A stretch of 64,000 bases of DNA from Podospora comata (lineage: Eukaryota > Ascomycota > Sordariomycetes > Sordariales > Podosporaceae), in assembly GCA_017354895.1 (NCBI GenBank), contig CP071495.1, forward strand, positions 3,207,001 through 3,271,000. Direction: 5' to 3'. Under the pieces are notes generated by a model. It was given only the letters and a program-made list of their open reading frames with translations. It was not told the DNA's origin and ran no database searches. Shown here piece after piece: positions 51,561 to 61,621 of this stretch; position 1 is the stretch's first letter; each line of letters opens with the position of its first letter. Made by a program: the position numbers and the translations under genes.

Positions 51561-53273
51561 TTACTTGGTAAGGGGCTTGCCATCCTTGATCTTCTGGAGG
51601 CCGTACTTCTCCAGGCGGATGGCCTGAATGGCAATGAAGCCAGAGGTGTCCATGGGGGAGAAGCCCTCAAGAGAGTCCATAGAGGCATCCTCCTGCGAGT
51701 AGAGGTTGCTGGCATCCGACTTGCGGCCAAGGACGTAGGCAGCGCCCTTGTAAACCGACATGCGGACCTCACCAGTAACGTTCTCCTGGGAGTAGACGAG
51801 GGAGTTCTCAAGGAACTCACGCTCGGGAGAGAAGTACATGCCGTTGTAGAGGCAGTGAGACCACTCAATCGTGACGAACTGGTCACGGAGCTTGCGAACC
51901 TTGGCGTCCATGACAAGACCCTCAAGATCCAAGTGAGCAAGGCGGCTAGAATATTGTCAGTACATGATCGTGTCTCAATCGGGTTTTACAGAAACATACG
52001 CAATGGTAAGACCGGGGGTGTCGTAGCAGCCTCTGCTCTTGAGACCGATGAAACGGTTCTCAACAATATCGATTCTGCCAACACCGTTGTCGTGGCCAAT
52101 CTTGTTCAGAAGCTTGAACAGAGCAACCGAGTCGGTAACCTCACCCTCGGGGGTGACAACCTTGGTGGGGATACCCTTCTCGAAGTGGATGGTGAAGTTG
52201 TAGGGAACATCGGGAGCGTCGGTAGGGTCGACGGTGCGGGTCCAGAGCTCCTTGGGGGGAGAGTGGTCGGGGTCCTCAAGGACACCAGCCTCGTACGAGC
52301 AGTGCACGAGGTTGTCATCCATGGACCAGGGAGCCTTGGGGCTAGAGGAGACGGGAATGTTGTTCTCGGCGGCGAACTTGAGGAGATCGGCACGGCCCTG
52401 GAACTTCTCGATGAACTCGGGCATTCTCCAGGGGGCGATGACCTTCATCTTGGGGTTGCAAGCCTTGAAGGCAAGCTCGAAGCGGACCTGGTCATTCTAG
52501 ACCTCGGAATTAGCATAACGTTACTTGGCATCTTCGAGTAAGCTGGCTTACGCCCTTGCCGGTGCAGCCGTGGCTGAGGATGTCGCAGTTGTACTGCTCA
52601 GCAACGCGGACCTGAGCCCGGGCAATGATGGGCCGGGCGAGGGAGGTACCGAGGAGGTAGCGGTCCTCATAGATGGCGTTGCACTGGATGGCGCGGAAGA
52701 CAATCTCCTCGACAAACTCGCGCTGGAGGTCCTCAATCACCATGCGCTCGGCACCGAGAGCGAGGGCCTTCTTCTCGACCTCAGCCCAGTCCTCCTCCTG
52801 GCCAACATTGGCGAGGAAGCACACGACAGTGTAACCCTGTATTGTCCATGTCAGCACCTCTTCTTGGCGGGCATCATACCAGCTAGGAGCTGCCTACCTC
52901 GAGAATGAGCCACTTGAGGATGGTGGAGGTGTCGAGACCTGTCAACCGAACTTGTCAGCTTCCCTTTCCGTCCGACACCCGTGCACGAAGTGACGCCGAC
53001 AAGGTTCCCGGTGGACACCTCAAGGAGACAGCAATTGGCCCTTTGCCCGCTCTGCGAACATGGAAGGTCAATCAAGCCCGTCATGCGTCTGCTCAAGCAT
53101 AGAGACACAAAAATGAAGGCATTGGGCAACCGAATGGCTTACCTCCAGAGTAGGCGCTGTAAGCGGGGGTCAGCACCAGGCGTTTCCACACTGTTAAGCT
53201 TTTGGCGGGGAAGATGGATGGCAGGACTTGGAAAGAAATATATCACTTACAGACAGACACGACCCTTGGACAT
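51561..53273 (-). CDS. ARG1: Argininosuccinate synthase
   Basis: Six exons: 53273-53251, 53156-53143, 52938-52898, 52836-52552, 52496-52000 and 51945-51561; 414 residues, the normal length. The enzyme joins citrulline and aspartate with ATP in arginine synthesis. The N-terminus reads MSKGRVCLAYSGGLDTSTIL; the ATP PP-loop SGGLDTS is built across three exons, and exon 2 is only 14 nt (coding part of AYSGG). Later motifs are SHGCTGKGNDQVRFELAF, GVGRIDIVENRFIGLKSRGC and ETP-equivalent DTPG. Intron 2 is 204 nt, the others 54-94 nt. TGACTC cores upstream fit cross-pathway (CPC1/Gcn4) control. Confidence 0.95.
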
Positions 53274-53384
53274 TTTGAATTTGTAGCAAAGTAACAAAGA
53301 GGAAGATACTCGAGATGAATTCCGCAAGAGAGAGAGAAGCCCAAAAGTCCAAACAATGGAAGAAAGCGGAAACAAAAAAATATG

Positions 53385-53390
53385 GAGTCA
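53385..53390 (-). promoter_or_regulatory. CPC1/Gcn4-type core, proximal
   Basis: GAGTCA on the plus strand, TGACTC toward ARG1, about 112 bp upstream of its start codon. The core matches six of seven positions of TGASTCA; function is inferred from the known control of arginine genes. Confidence 0.35.
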
Positions 53391-53466
53391 CAGTCACACA
53401 CACACACACAGATAGATAGCTGCAGCTCTTCTCTCTCCCCTCACCTCAGTGGTCTGACCCCTCCTA

Positions 53467-53472
53467 TGACTC
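53467..53472 (+). promoter_or_regulatory. CPC1/Gcn4-type core, distal
   Basis: TGACTC about 195 bp upstream of the ARG1 start. Together with the proximal copy it suggests a pair of sites. Confidence 0.35.
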
Positions 53473-53963
53473 GAAGGCGGTCAAACTTTTTTTTGTTTTG
53501 CCCGGAAAGACAAGGGATCCAGGCCCCGATCCGATATCGCTAGCGCAGAGAGATAAGATAATCAACAACGCCCGCTGCTACCCGCCAATTCCCTGTCGAT
53601 TACGTAGCGGGGACCAACAAAAAGTGGAAAATTTCGATAAACCAGAAATTCCCACTGTTGGTTGAATTGATTGCAGCTGTGACATTTCTTATCGCCAATC
53701 TCACTTGGGACGACCACCCTTTCGTCATACCTCGATCCGATCTTTCCAGAGTCAGTCGCAAAACATAGCTGCCGATGCCGGTATAGCTTCACTTTCAATT
53801 CGCTTGAAGCTATTCACTTTTAGTGTTTAATACATAACACATAATTCTAATTCGGCAACGTTTTGGCGAAAAAGCTTTACACACACAGTCCGCGGGATGT
53901 TCTTGTTATAGCGACAACTCCAACTTTTCAACTTTTTGAGTGCGTCGCGAGAGAGACGACAAG

Positions 53964-55100
53964 ATGGATGCCAAGAATAGCAGTGTACCTACACCAGTAG
54001 GTCCAGGCACAGAAACCACCAGCAAAAGAGACACCACCAACAAGATGTCCCTCTCACCACAAGTAAAACAAAAACCAATCCACTACCCCTTCTGGTTCGG
54101 AGGCAGCGCATCCTCCATGGCCGCCTGCGTCACTCACCCCCTCGACCTGGGTTTGTTTACCACCCCCCTTACCCCCCCTTTTATCTCCTCCCATACTAAC
54201 CCCCTGACAGTCAAAGTCCGCCTCCAAACCCGCTCGGGTTCCATGCCCACCACCATGTCCGGCACCTTCCTCCACATCCTTCGCAACAACGGCCTCACAG
54301 GCCTCTACTCGGGCCTCTCCGCCTCCCTCCTCCGCCAAATCACCTACTCCACCACCCGCTTCGGCATCTACGAGGAACTCAAATCCCAACTCGCCGCCCG
54401 CTCCGGCGTTGATCCAGTAACCCAAAAACCCAAACCGCCCTCCTTACCCATGCTCATAGCCATGGCCTCCGTCTCGGGGACTATAGGTGGAATAGCAGGC
54501 AACGCAGCCGACGTCCTCAACGTCCGCATGCAGCACGACGCCTCTCTCCCGGAGCACAAACGGCGCAACTACCGGCACGCAGGCGACGGTCTGGTCCGGA
54601 TGATCAGGGAAGAAGGCGTCGGCGCCCTCTTCCGTGGTGTCGGACCGAACTCGCTGCGAGCAGCGGCCATGACTGCCTCGCAATTGGCGTCTTACGACAT
54701 CTTTAAGCGGACTTTGATCAAGGTCGCAAAGATGGAGGACAACCTCGCGACGCACTTTAGCTCGTCCTTTCTTGCTGGCGTGGTCGCGGCAACGGTGACG
54801 AGCCCGATTGATGTGATCAAGACGAGGGTGATGTCTGCGCACGGCAACCAGGGGCTGGGGCAGCTGCTGGGGGAGATTTATGCAAAGGAGGGGATGGGGT
54901 GGATGTTTAGGGGGTGGGTGCCGAGTTTTTTGAGGTTGGGGCCGTAAGTTTGTTTCTTTTCCTTTCCTTTCGAATGATGTACTGACGAGGGAAACAGACA
55001 AACGATTTGCACGTTTTTGTTTTTGGAATCTCATCGCAAGTTTTATAGACGGGTTAAGGGGTTGGAGGAGGAGGAATTGCCTGCTGTGAACAAGTCGTAG
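53964..55100 (+). CDS. DIC1: Mitochondrial dicarboxylate carrier-like protein (SLC25 family)
   Basis: Exons 53964-54150, 54211-54943 and 54998-55100 give 340 residues. Three repeats each carry the carrier signature: HPLDLVKVRLQTR, NAADVLNVRMQHD and SPIDVIKTRVM. Six membrane helices fit the SLC25 fold of the inner mitochondrial membrane. The second signature with Asn-Ala-Ala and the sequence RNYRHAGDGLVRMIREEG point to the dicarboxylate carrier (malate/phosphate exchange) within the family. The first intron splits the Val codon of DLVK and the last splits the Pro of LGPQT. A second Met (54045) could start a form 27 residues shorter. Confidence 0.87.
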
Positions 55101-55589
55101 AGTAGGAGGGCAGCTTGGATTTTATTTCTGCATTTTTGAGCGAAAACACAGCGGATTTTGATACTTTGTATCACAGCACACCACAGCAACAAAGAGGAGC
55201 ATGGAACTTATAGACGACAAGACAAGACAAGACAGGAATCGATCCATAGAGCGGAGGAGGAAGGGAAAGGGGGACATCATCTTTATCAGTCAGTGTATTT
55301 GTATTTTTCTCTCGTATACCATGGCAAGAGAGGGGGTAGGCATTTGTTTTTCGGCCAGGCAGGGAAGGGTGCGGCGTTCTTGTCTTTTTGTCAGTTGGTA
55401 TTCTTGTACACAAAAAGAGGGTCTGTGCAAACACACACATGTTGTTGGTTATCTTTTTATTTTATTTTATTTACCTCAAATATGAAGCCTTTTGATACAA
55501 ATTATATCTATGTACAAGTAACAAGGGACGCCGATTTTGGGTTTGGGTTGAGATACCCCCCAATGAAAACTGACTTTTCTTTTATTGAG

Positions 55590-55663
<74 letters not shown>

Positions 55664-56150
55664 CCAAGAAACCTGTAATGAACCTCCTCCCCTTCCTTTC
55701 CGCCCCAACCCCCCAAAACTCCGGCTGATTAAATACTCTACACACTCAGCAAATAGCAGCAAAATAACCCCCTCTTCTGCATCATCAAAAACCTCATATC
55801 CAGTTTTTGGTCCTCCAAGAGCAGCAAAAAAGCCCTCGCAATGTTATGGGAATGGATTAGTAGTAAAGGGGCTCGGCAAGGGTACTGATGCGGTGATTCG
55901 GGTGATGAGCAGTGAGTTCGGATTGCTGTGTGATGAATGATGAATGATGTGCGTGTGCTGGGTATATAGTATTGTACACAATAACAAGAAGCTGGTGAAG
56001 AAGATGGAAACGCCGGCAACGCGCTGCCATAAAGCCCGGCTCTGTCGTTACCGGTGAGGCGATAATTTTGGCGTCGTATTGAGCTGTTTCCAACGTCATG
56101 GCTCCCACCAGACCCGATTTACCAAGTCTGATCCTTTCTTGCTGCCTCAT
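55101..56150. other. Convergent gap, DIC1 to RPB3, with a long CT tract
   Basis: 1.05 kb. A plus-strand frame (55158-55940) runs through the CT repeat and has no credible product. No gene seen. Confidence 0.45.
55593..55658. repeat. (CT)33 microsatellite
   Basis: 66 bp of uninterrupted CT dinucleotides in the convergent gap between DIC1 and RPB3. Confidence 0.97.
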
Positions 56151-57287
56151 TCAAGACCAACCGCCACCGCCATAGGAAGTCTGCCCGCCGAATGGAGTGG
56201 TTCCGCCGCCGCCACCCCAGGCGCTCTGGTTCCCGCCATTTCCGCCGTAGGATGTCGAGTACCCATAGCCGGTGTCAGGACCGCTGTTGTAATCTGGGCT
56301 GCGGGGTCCGTCGTAGCCACCTTCACCCTCCCCTTCAGTCAACTCGTGAATCAGACCAGCGAGCTTTTGCTGGATGACCTTGATGCCCTCGGTGACGATT
56401 CCGTCTGGTGGCAGGTTACCGGCTGTCTCGACGTTGTAGTAAAAGTGGTTGGGGACGGCGTCAAAGTCGAAAGGCTCGCCTTCCACTGGTGGCTCTTCCC
56501 ACTTGGCATACTCGCTAGGAGGCCTGTGACAGAGTGTGAGTGGCTGCTTTGCGACCAAAGATCAACATAGAGCAAACTTACCATTCCGACTTGGGATCCT
56601 TCTCATACCAAAGGTCAAGATGGCGGAGCTTGTTGTGGGGGTCATATTCAAACCCGATAGCTGCGCTTGGTGCCCACTTCGCATGCTCCTTCGCAATGCC
56701 CTTCTTCGCGATACACTCGAGCTTGATCTCCTGCTCGGGGCGCAGCTTGAGAATGAGCGGTCCGGTGCCGTCCTTGTCACTAATAACTGGCGTGCCCAGA
56801 GATTGATTTATGCGCTCGCCAACAGGTACCAAATCGCGCGCGGATACCGACATGTTCTCGTAGCCAGTGCACTTGGCATGGAGCGTGAGCTTGACGCTGC
56901 AGTTTTCGCAGTACTCTTCGCAGTCGCAGTCGCGGGAATAGAGGAGGTGCTCGACACCCTCGGCGTTGAGTGGGATAAGACCAAGACGGTGGGCGATGAA
57001 TTCATCAGCAAGAACCGAGCTGTTGCTTTCAATCTCGACCAAGTCAATGGCGATGGTTGGAATCTCGGCCAGCATGACACGGCGCAGCGAGTTGGCGAAC
57101 GAGATGTCGGCATTCTGGAGTTCGAACTTGACGCGGACCGAGTCGGCCTAGATATTCACGTCGCGTTTAGACACGAGTCGCCGTCTCACCAGCTGCCCGG
57201 ACATTGCGACCAACCACATACCTGCGAGATCTTGACGACGGGCCCGAGCGACTCGGCGTCATCCATTGCCATCGGATCGTAATCCAT
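56151..57287 (-). CDS. RPB3: RNA polymerase II subunit Rpb3
   Basis: Exons 57287-57222, 57147-56582 and 56523-56151, with introns of 74 and 58 nt; 334 residues. Rpb3 pairs with Rpb11 as the alpha-like platform for Pol II assembly. The alpha motif VRVKFELQNADISFANSLRR, VMLAEIPTIAIDLVEIESNS and HRLGLIPL are clear. The zinc loop CDCEEYCENC sits near residue 90. After the conserved core a Gly/Tyr/Ser/Asn-rich tail (from about 275) is longer than in yeast and may be disordered. It is divergent from MGE1. Confidence 0.95.
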
Positions 57288-57850
57288 TTTGCCGGCTGTG
57301 TATTATCTCGCGCGATTTGTGTTTGCTTTCGGTTCGTAAAATGACAATCGCAAGGGCGCGTTTGTGTAGGTAGCAAAGCAAGCAGGATGGAGCAGTGGTT
57401 AAATCGCAGAAAGAGTTGGTGTTGATGTGGAAGGCTACAGCAACAAGCGGATCCCAGCTCAGAAGTTTAGACAAGCCTCCAAGTGAATGTGAGAGGCGCG
57501 CGACAAAGCGCCGATAAGATGCCCGCCCTGCGTTATCAGCACATGATTTCGCGGCGGACCCGGCAGGTTACAGTGGGGCAGCATCTGGCAGAGGGAAAGC
57601 CCTGCATCTAGCAGGCAGCGCTTGACTGGTTTCGGCTGGGCGGGGCTCAGCGGGATCTGGGGAACAGCTCAAGGGCGGTCCGTCAGATGATCCGCTTTTT
57701 TTCAGACCTTGGCCCGGTTGAACGGCCCAACCACAGCCGTCGTCATAAAATTTCTGGAAGGCAACACGCCATTGTATGGTAAAATAAAAAAAAAGAGAGC
57801 ATTGCCGTCCGTTGAGAGTTTCAGATAATACACCACATACAACCGCCATA
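57288..57850. promoter_or_regulatory. Shared upstream region of RPB3 (-) and MGE1 (+)
   Basis: 563 bp between divergent starts, without a credible coding frame. A heat-shock-element-like pair lies near the MGE1 end. Confidence 0.4.
57752..57759 (+). promoter_or_regulatory. Possible heat shock element (TTCnnGAA) upstream of MGE1
   Basis: TTCTGGAA, a two-unit inverted HSF site, lies about 92 bp before the MGE1 start. Mitochondrial chaperone genes are known HSF targets in yeast; only two of the usual three units are seen. Confidence 0.3.
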
Positions 57851-58631
57851 ATGTTACGACAGACCATCGCCAACACTTCCCGGGCCCTCCGCTCCACCGC
57901 CAGGGCCGGCGCCCAAAGACAGCTCGCCAGACCCCAGTTCATCCAGTCACCAATTGCCGCAGCCGCCAGGACAGTGGCACCGAGGGCGAGATGGTACAGC
58001 GCTGAGGCCGAGAAGAAGGAGGCCGAGACCAAGAACGGAGAGGAGAAGGCTGCTGAGGAGACCGAGGAGGCCAAGCTCAAGAAGCAATTAGAGGCCAAGG
58101 AGGCCGAAGTTCGGGACTGGAAGGTACATACAGCCATACAACCTACCCCTGACTATGATCCCCTGCATATACTAACAACCATACCAGGACAAGTACCTCC
58201 GCTCCGTTGCCGACTTCCGCAACCTCCAGGACCGGACTGCCCGTGAAATGAAGGCCGCCCGTGACTTCGCCATCCAGAAGTTCGCCAAGGACCTCGTCGA
58301 CAGCGTTGACAACTTCGACCGTGCCCTCACCATGGTCCCCGAGGAGAAGCTCAAGTCCGAGGAGAAGTCTGCCCACCTCCAAGACCTCGTCAACCTCTAC
58401 GAGGGTCTCAAGATGACCGAGAACATCCTCCTCGAGACCCTCAAGAAGCACGGCCTCGAGAGATTCGACCCCCACGGCCTTCCCTTCAACCCCAATGAGC
58501 ACGAGGCCACCTTCATGACCCCCATGCAGGACAAGGAGCACAACACCGTCTTCCACACCCAGCAGAAGGGCTTCAAGCTCAACGGCCGCATCCTCAGACC
58601 CGCCAAGGTCGGCGTTGTCAAGAACAAATAA
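57851..58631 (+). CDS. MGE1: Mitochondrial GrpE, nucleotide-exchange factor of mtHsp70
   Basis: Two exons, 57851-58123 and 58188-58631, with a 64-nt intron; 238 residues. The presequence (MLRQTIANTSRALRSTARAG) is basic and ends near RWYSAE. A long Glu/Lys-rich helix (about 50-95) leads into the GrpE core: DKYLRSVADFRNLQDRT, REMKAARDFAIQKFAKDLVD and VDNFDRAL. The beta domain ends HTQQKGFKLNGRILRPAKVG, the GrpE signature. Mge1 releases ADP from mitochondrial Hsp70 during import and folding and for Fe-S cluster work. Confidence 0.95.
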
Positions 58632-61621
58632 GCAATCTCCTCTCTTTCGGTGGTGGTGTGTGTAAGATTATATAATGGCGGGAAAGGTGTACAAAAAAGC
58701 TATTTATTTTTGAATGAGGGTCTGGGGTATTTATGACCGAACAACGATCTTCAAAAGGACGGTGGTGCTGCTCGGGGCGTTTTACTTTTCTTCGGTCGCC
58801 ATGTATTTTTCCATCAAGTCATGTATAATGCTCCTCTCATGATGTCGATTTTGGGTTTGAAAGCATTTTCGGAAAGCGCGGAAAACAAATTACGGGAACA
58901 CACACATAGGGGCATTGGGAGCGGGAGCTCCTCATGAGGCTCAGGTAGATAGAAGTCTTGTGTGTGTACACATATACCACATACACAATACAATGTATGA
59001 AGTGGGATTTCTGGGCGCACTCTCCTGTTAGCTGTGTTGTTGTCTTATCGAAGGATGAAGTCTGCTGCGAGGCCTCACGGCTAGACGGCTGCTCTCTATA
59101 TGGTGGTTGAAAGAAGGCAGACGGTTTGGTACATCTTCTTGCCCACTGGTTAGTCTCTCTACGCTCCTTCAACACCATCTGTTTACATCAGCGTTGTTAA
59201 AGCAATCCTTTACGCTCGACAGATTGCTCGTGTTGATGCCGTGACCGTTGGTTGGTTTTGCTGAGTGGTCAATTGACATTCAGCCTCTCTCTAAGGCAAT
59301 AGATGTCCGATTATTTTGAGGTTAATTTGTCGATGGTTGTTGCCTGTGTGCAGACTTTCTCCAAAACATCGCGGCTGCCTCAGACATTACATCGACTTGT
59401 AAGCGTCACCGGAGCCAGGACCACGATCTCGACTGACATAGCCCATCAACAGCGTACAACTGCTGATTGAGCAAACGTCCACACCATGCGCAGGCGACAA
59501 AAAAGACAGCTATAAAAAGATGACATCTCGGCAGGTAGGGCGGCGTCGACATAAGCGAGGGAGATCATCGGGGTATTCTCAAGCTTGGCGATTTTAATAA
59601 GAAGCAAAGAGGCACGGAGACGGAAGAAATGCTGGGTGGTGTTTTTTATCTAGAGCACTCAGCTGTCAAATTGAGGCTCTGTTTGGAGCTGCGGAAATTC
59701 CGACAAGCTTGCCCGCAATGACTTCGGTCAGACTCGAGAGAGGGGAAAGGCCCAGGTTCAACATGACATCACGGTCAGCATCCAACCAATTGAAATACCC
59801 CGCCTTCCCACTCGCCCACTCAAGGCACCTGGATAATTGAGGCAGAAACCAAAAAATGCGGATCATCATGTGTGCGTCTATGAAACTGAGCGGAAATTCC
59901 CCGAGGGTGGTTGTCTGAAACGAAAAGATCTGCTGCTGCCATCCAACTTTTTCTGCAAAGACGGCTATGCCCGAGACTTGCCATGAGGGAGGGAAAAGCC
60001 CAATATCGGCGCTCCGAGTTGTACGCATTTGCAACTGAAACAGGTGAAAGGGTGCACACGCATTGATAAGGTCAGGTCCTGCTGTCAGCAGCCATACCAT
60101 ATTTTGGTATGGAAGACGAGCATCGCCAATGACATGCTGACGGTGGTGGTGCCCCCAATATAAGACTTGCCCTAACTACGCCTACTAGAACGACCTTGGG
60201 GGTGACCATGAGGCTACTGCGTTAAGGAGGTAATATATACAAGTCTCTCTTGGCTGCCGGTGGCCAGAACGTTCTGTCATTGGATAGTGGTGCTCACCAT
60301 CAGGTTTTGTGCTTACTAGATACCAATGGTAGCAGTATAAGTCGAAACAGGTAGACATCTGCAACAAATACCCCGTGGGGGCAGCCGGTGACGGGTGGTT
60401 CCAGGTTGCGGGAGGTTCGGCCAGGCACTTGTTTTTCTGCACCTCACACAGCCTTCTAAGAAAAGCGTTTGTTTTGTTGCCGGACCTGAGCCAGGCACCA
60501 CTTTCGAAACGGCACAGGCGTTAGGCCGAACAATTGTAAAAAGGAGCACTTGACTCAGCCCTCTCTCTCATTGTCCAGGACGGAGCCGTAGGAGCAAGCC
60601 TGCGGTTCCAGAGACGTGCCAAAGAGAGGTGGTAGAACTGACATCACGTGACGGACTTTGACGATCCTGGGAGTGCCAAGCCCCGGCTTTCCTCAGAGTG
60701 GTGTTAGCGGGGAAGGGAGCTGCAACTGCCCTCCCGCGTTGATGCACCCATTGGGAGTTGCTTGCCAACAAAAATCTCGACGCCGGTGTTTCTGGAGAGG
60801 ACATCATATCTTTTCCTTGCCAGTGAGAGCGTGAGAGCGGAAGCAGACAGCTGCTCGTTCGCTCAGGGGGTTTTTGATTTGTTTTTCTCTCGTCGACCGG
60901 CAAGACTCGACCATCAAACCCCAAAGTTGTCCTCCCCACAGACCCTTAAACCCTGCCCTGCCCTGCCTTATCCCTTCTGCGCTGGCAGGCTGTTTCCCGC
61001 TCTCCTTATTTTGACGACACCTCCTCGCCTGTCTTTCAAGACATCCACAACTTCCCCGCCTCAGGCAAACCGCGAGAGACCTCTCGCCGTTCCAGCAAGC
61101 ACGACGTAACGACTTTTCTCTTCCAAGCAGCTACGCACCTAACTTTCCACGACTTGCAGCACCTACCTCACCGCGCAGTAGAGCTGCCTGTGTGTCTTCC
61201 CCCCGGATTGCCAACGTCAAACCGACATCCTACCGACCCCCCAGCCGCTGCGGAAAGGGCAACTCTCGATGCCGGGCGTTTGACCTTCACCTAGGTTTCT
61301 GAGGAAATTTGTTGCGGCAACCCGAGCCTACAGTGTGTTTCCGGTCAACTTGCGAATTCAACGGACCCAGCCAAAAGTCGTAGCGTGGCAGGCCGTCGTT
61401 ACTGACACACGGGCCCTTTTGCAATAGATCGGGCTGTGGCTCCCACTGTCACGACCCTCTCTCGGTCAGGTCGCACCATTCTGCACTCTGATTCGCCCAA
61501 TTCGCACAAACTCCTTCTCTGCCGCACCGTACCAACTCCCGCCCGCACTCCTCCCAAAGTTTCCACCTCCAAGCCGCCGCGACCAACCCAGTGTGAACTG
61601 GCAGCGAAGACCACGGGAGCC
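58632..61621. other. 3-kb gap between MGE1 and the PBP1-like gene
   Basis: The largest gene-free stretch. One minus-strand frame of 144 codons (60100-59666) is present but has mixed codon use and no recognised product. The right part (about 60750-61620) is CT- and C-rich and is probably the long leader/promoter of the PBP1-like gene. Confidence 0.35.

Larger units (their letters stand above)
53274..53963. promoter_or_regulatory. Shared upstream region of ARG1 (-) and the DIC1-like carrier (+)
   Basis: 690 bp between divergent starts. The ARG1-proximal side has a short CA tract (53394-53410) and two TGACTC cores; the carrier side is AT-rich. Confidence 0.45.

Noticed and set aside
51525-52541. 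338-codon plus-strand frame opposite ARG1
   Set aside because: Antisense of conserved ARG1 exons and introns, and crosses a splice junction; shadow of codon bias.
55158-55940. 260-codon frame through the (CT)33 tract
   Set aside because: The length is produced by the repeat (poly Ser-Leu); the flanks have no coding character.
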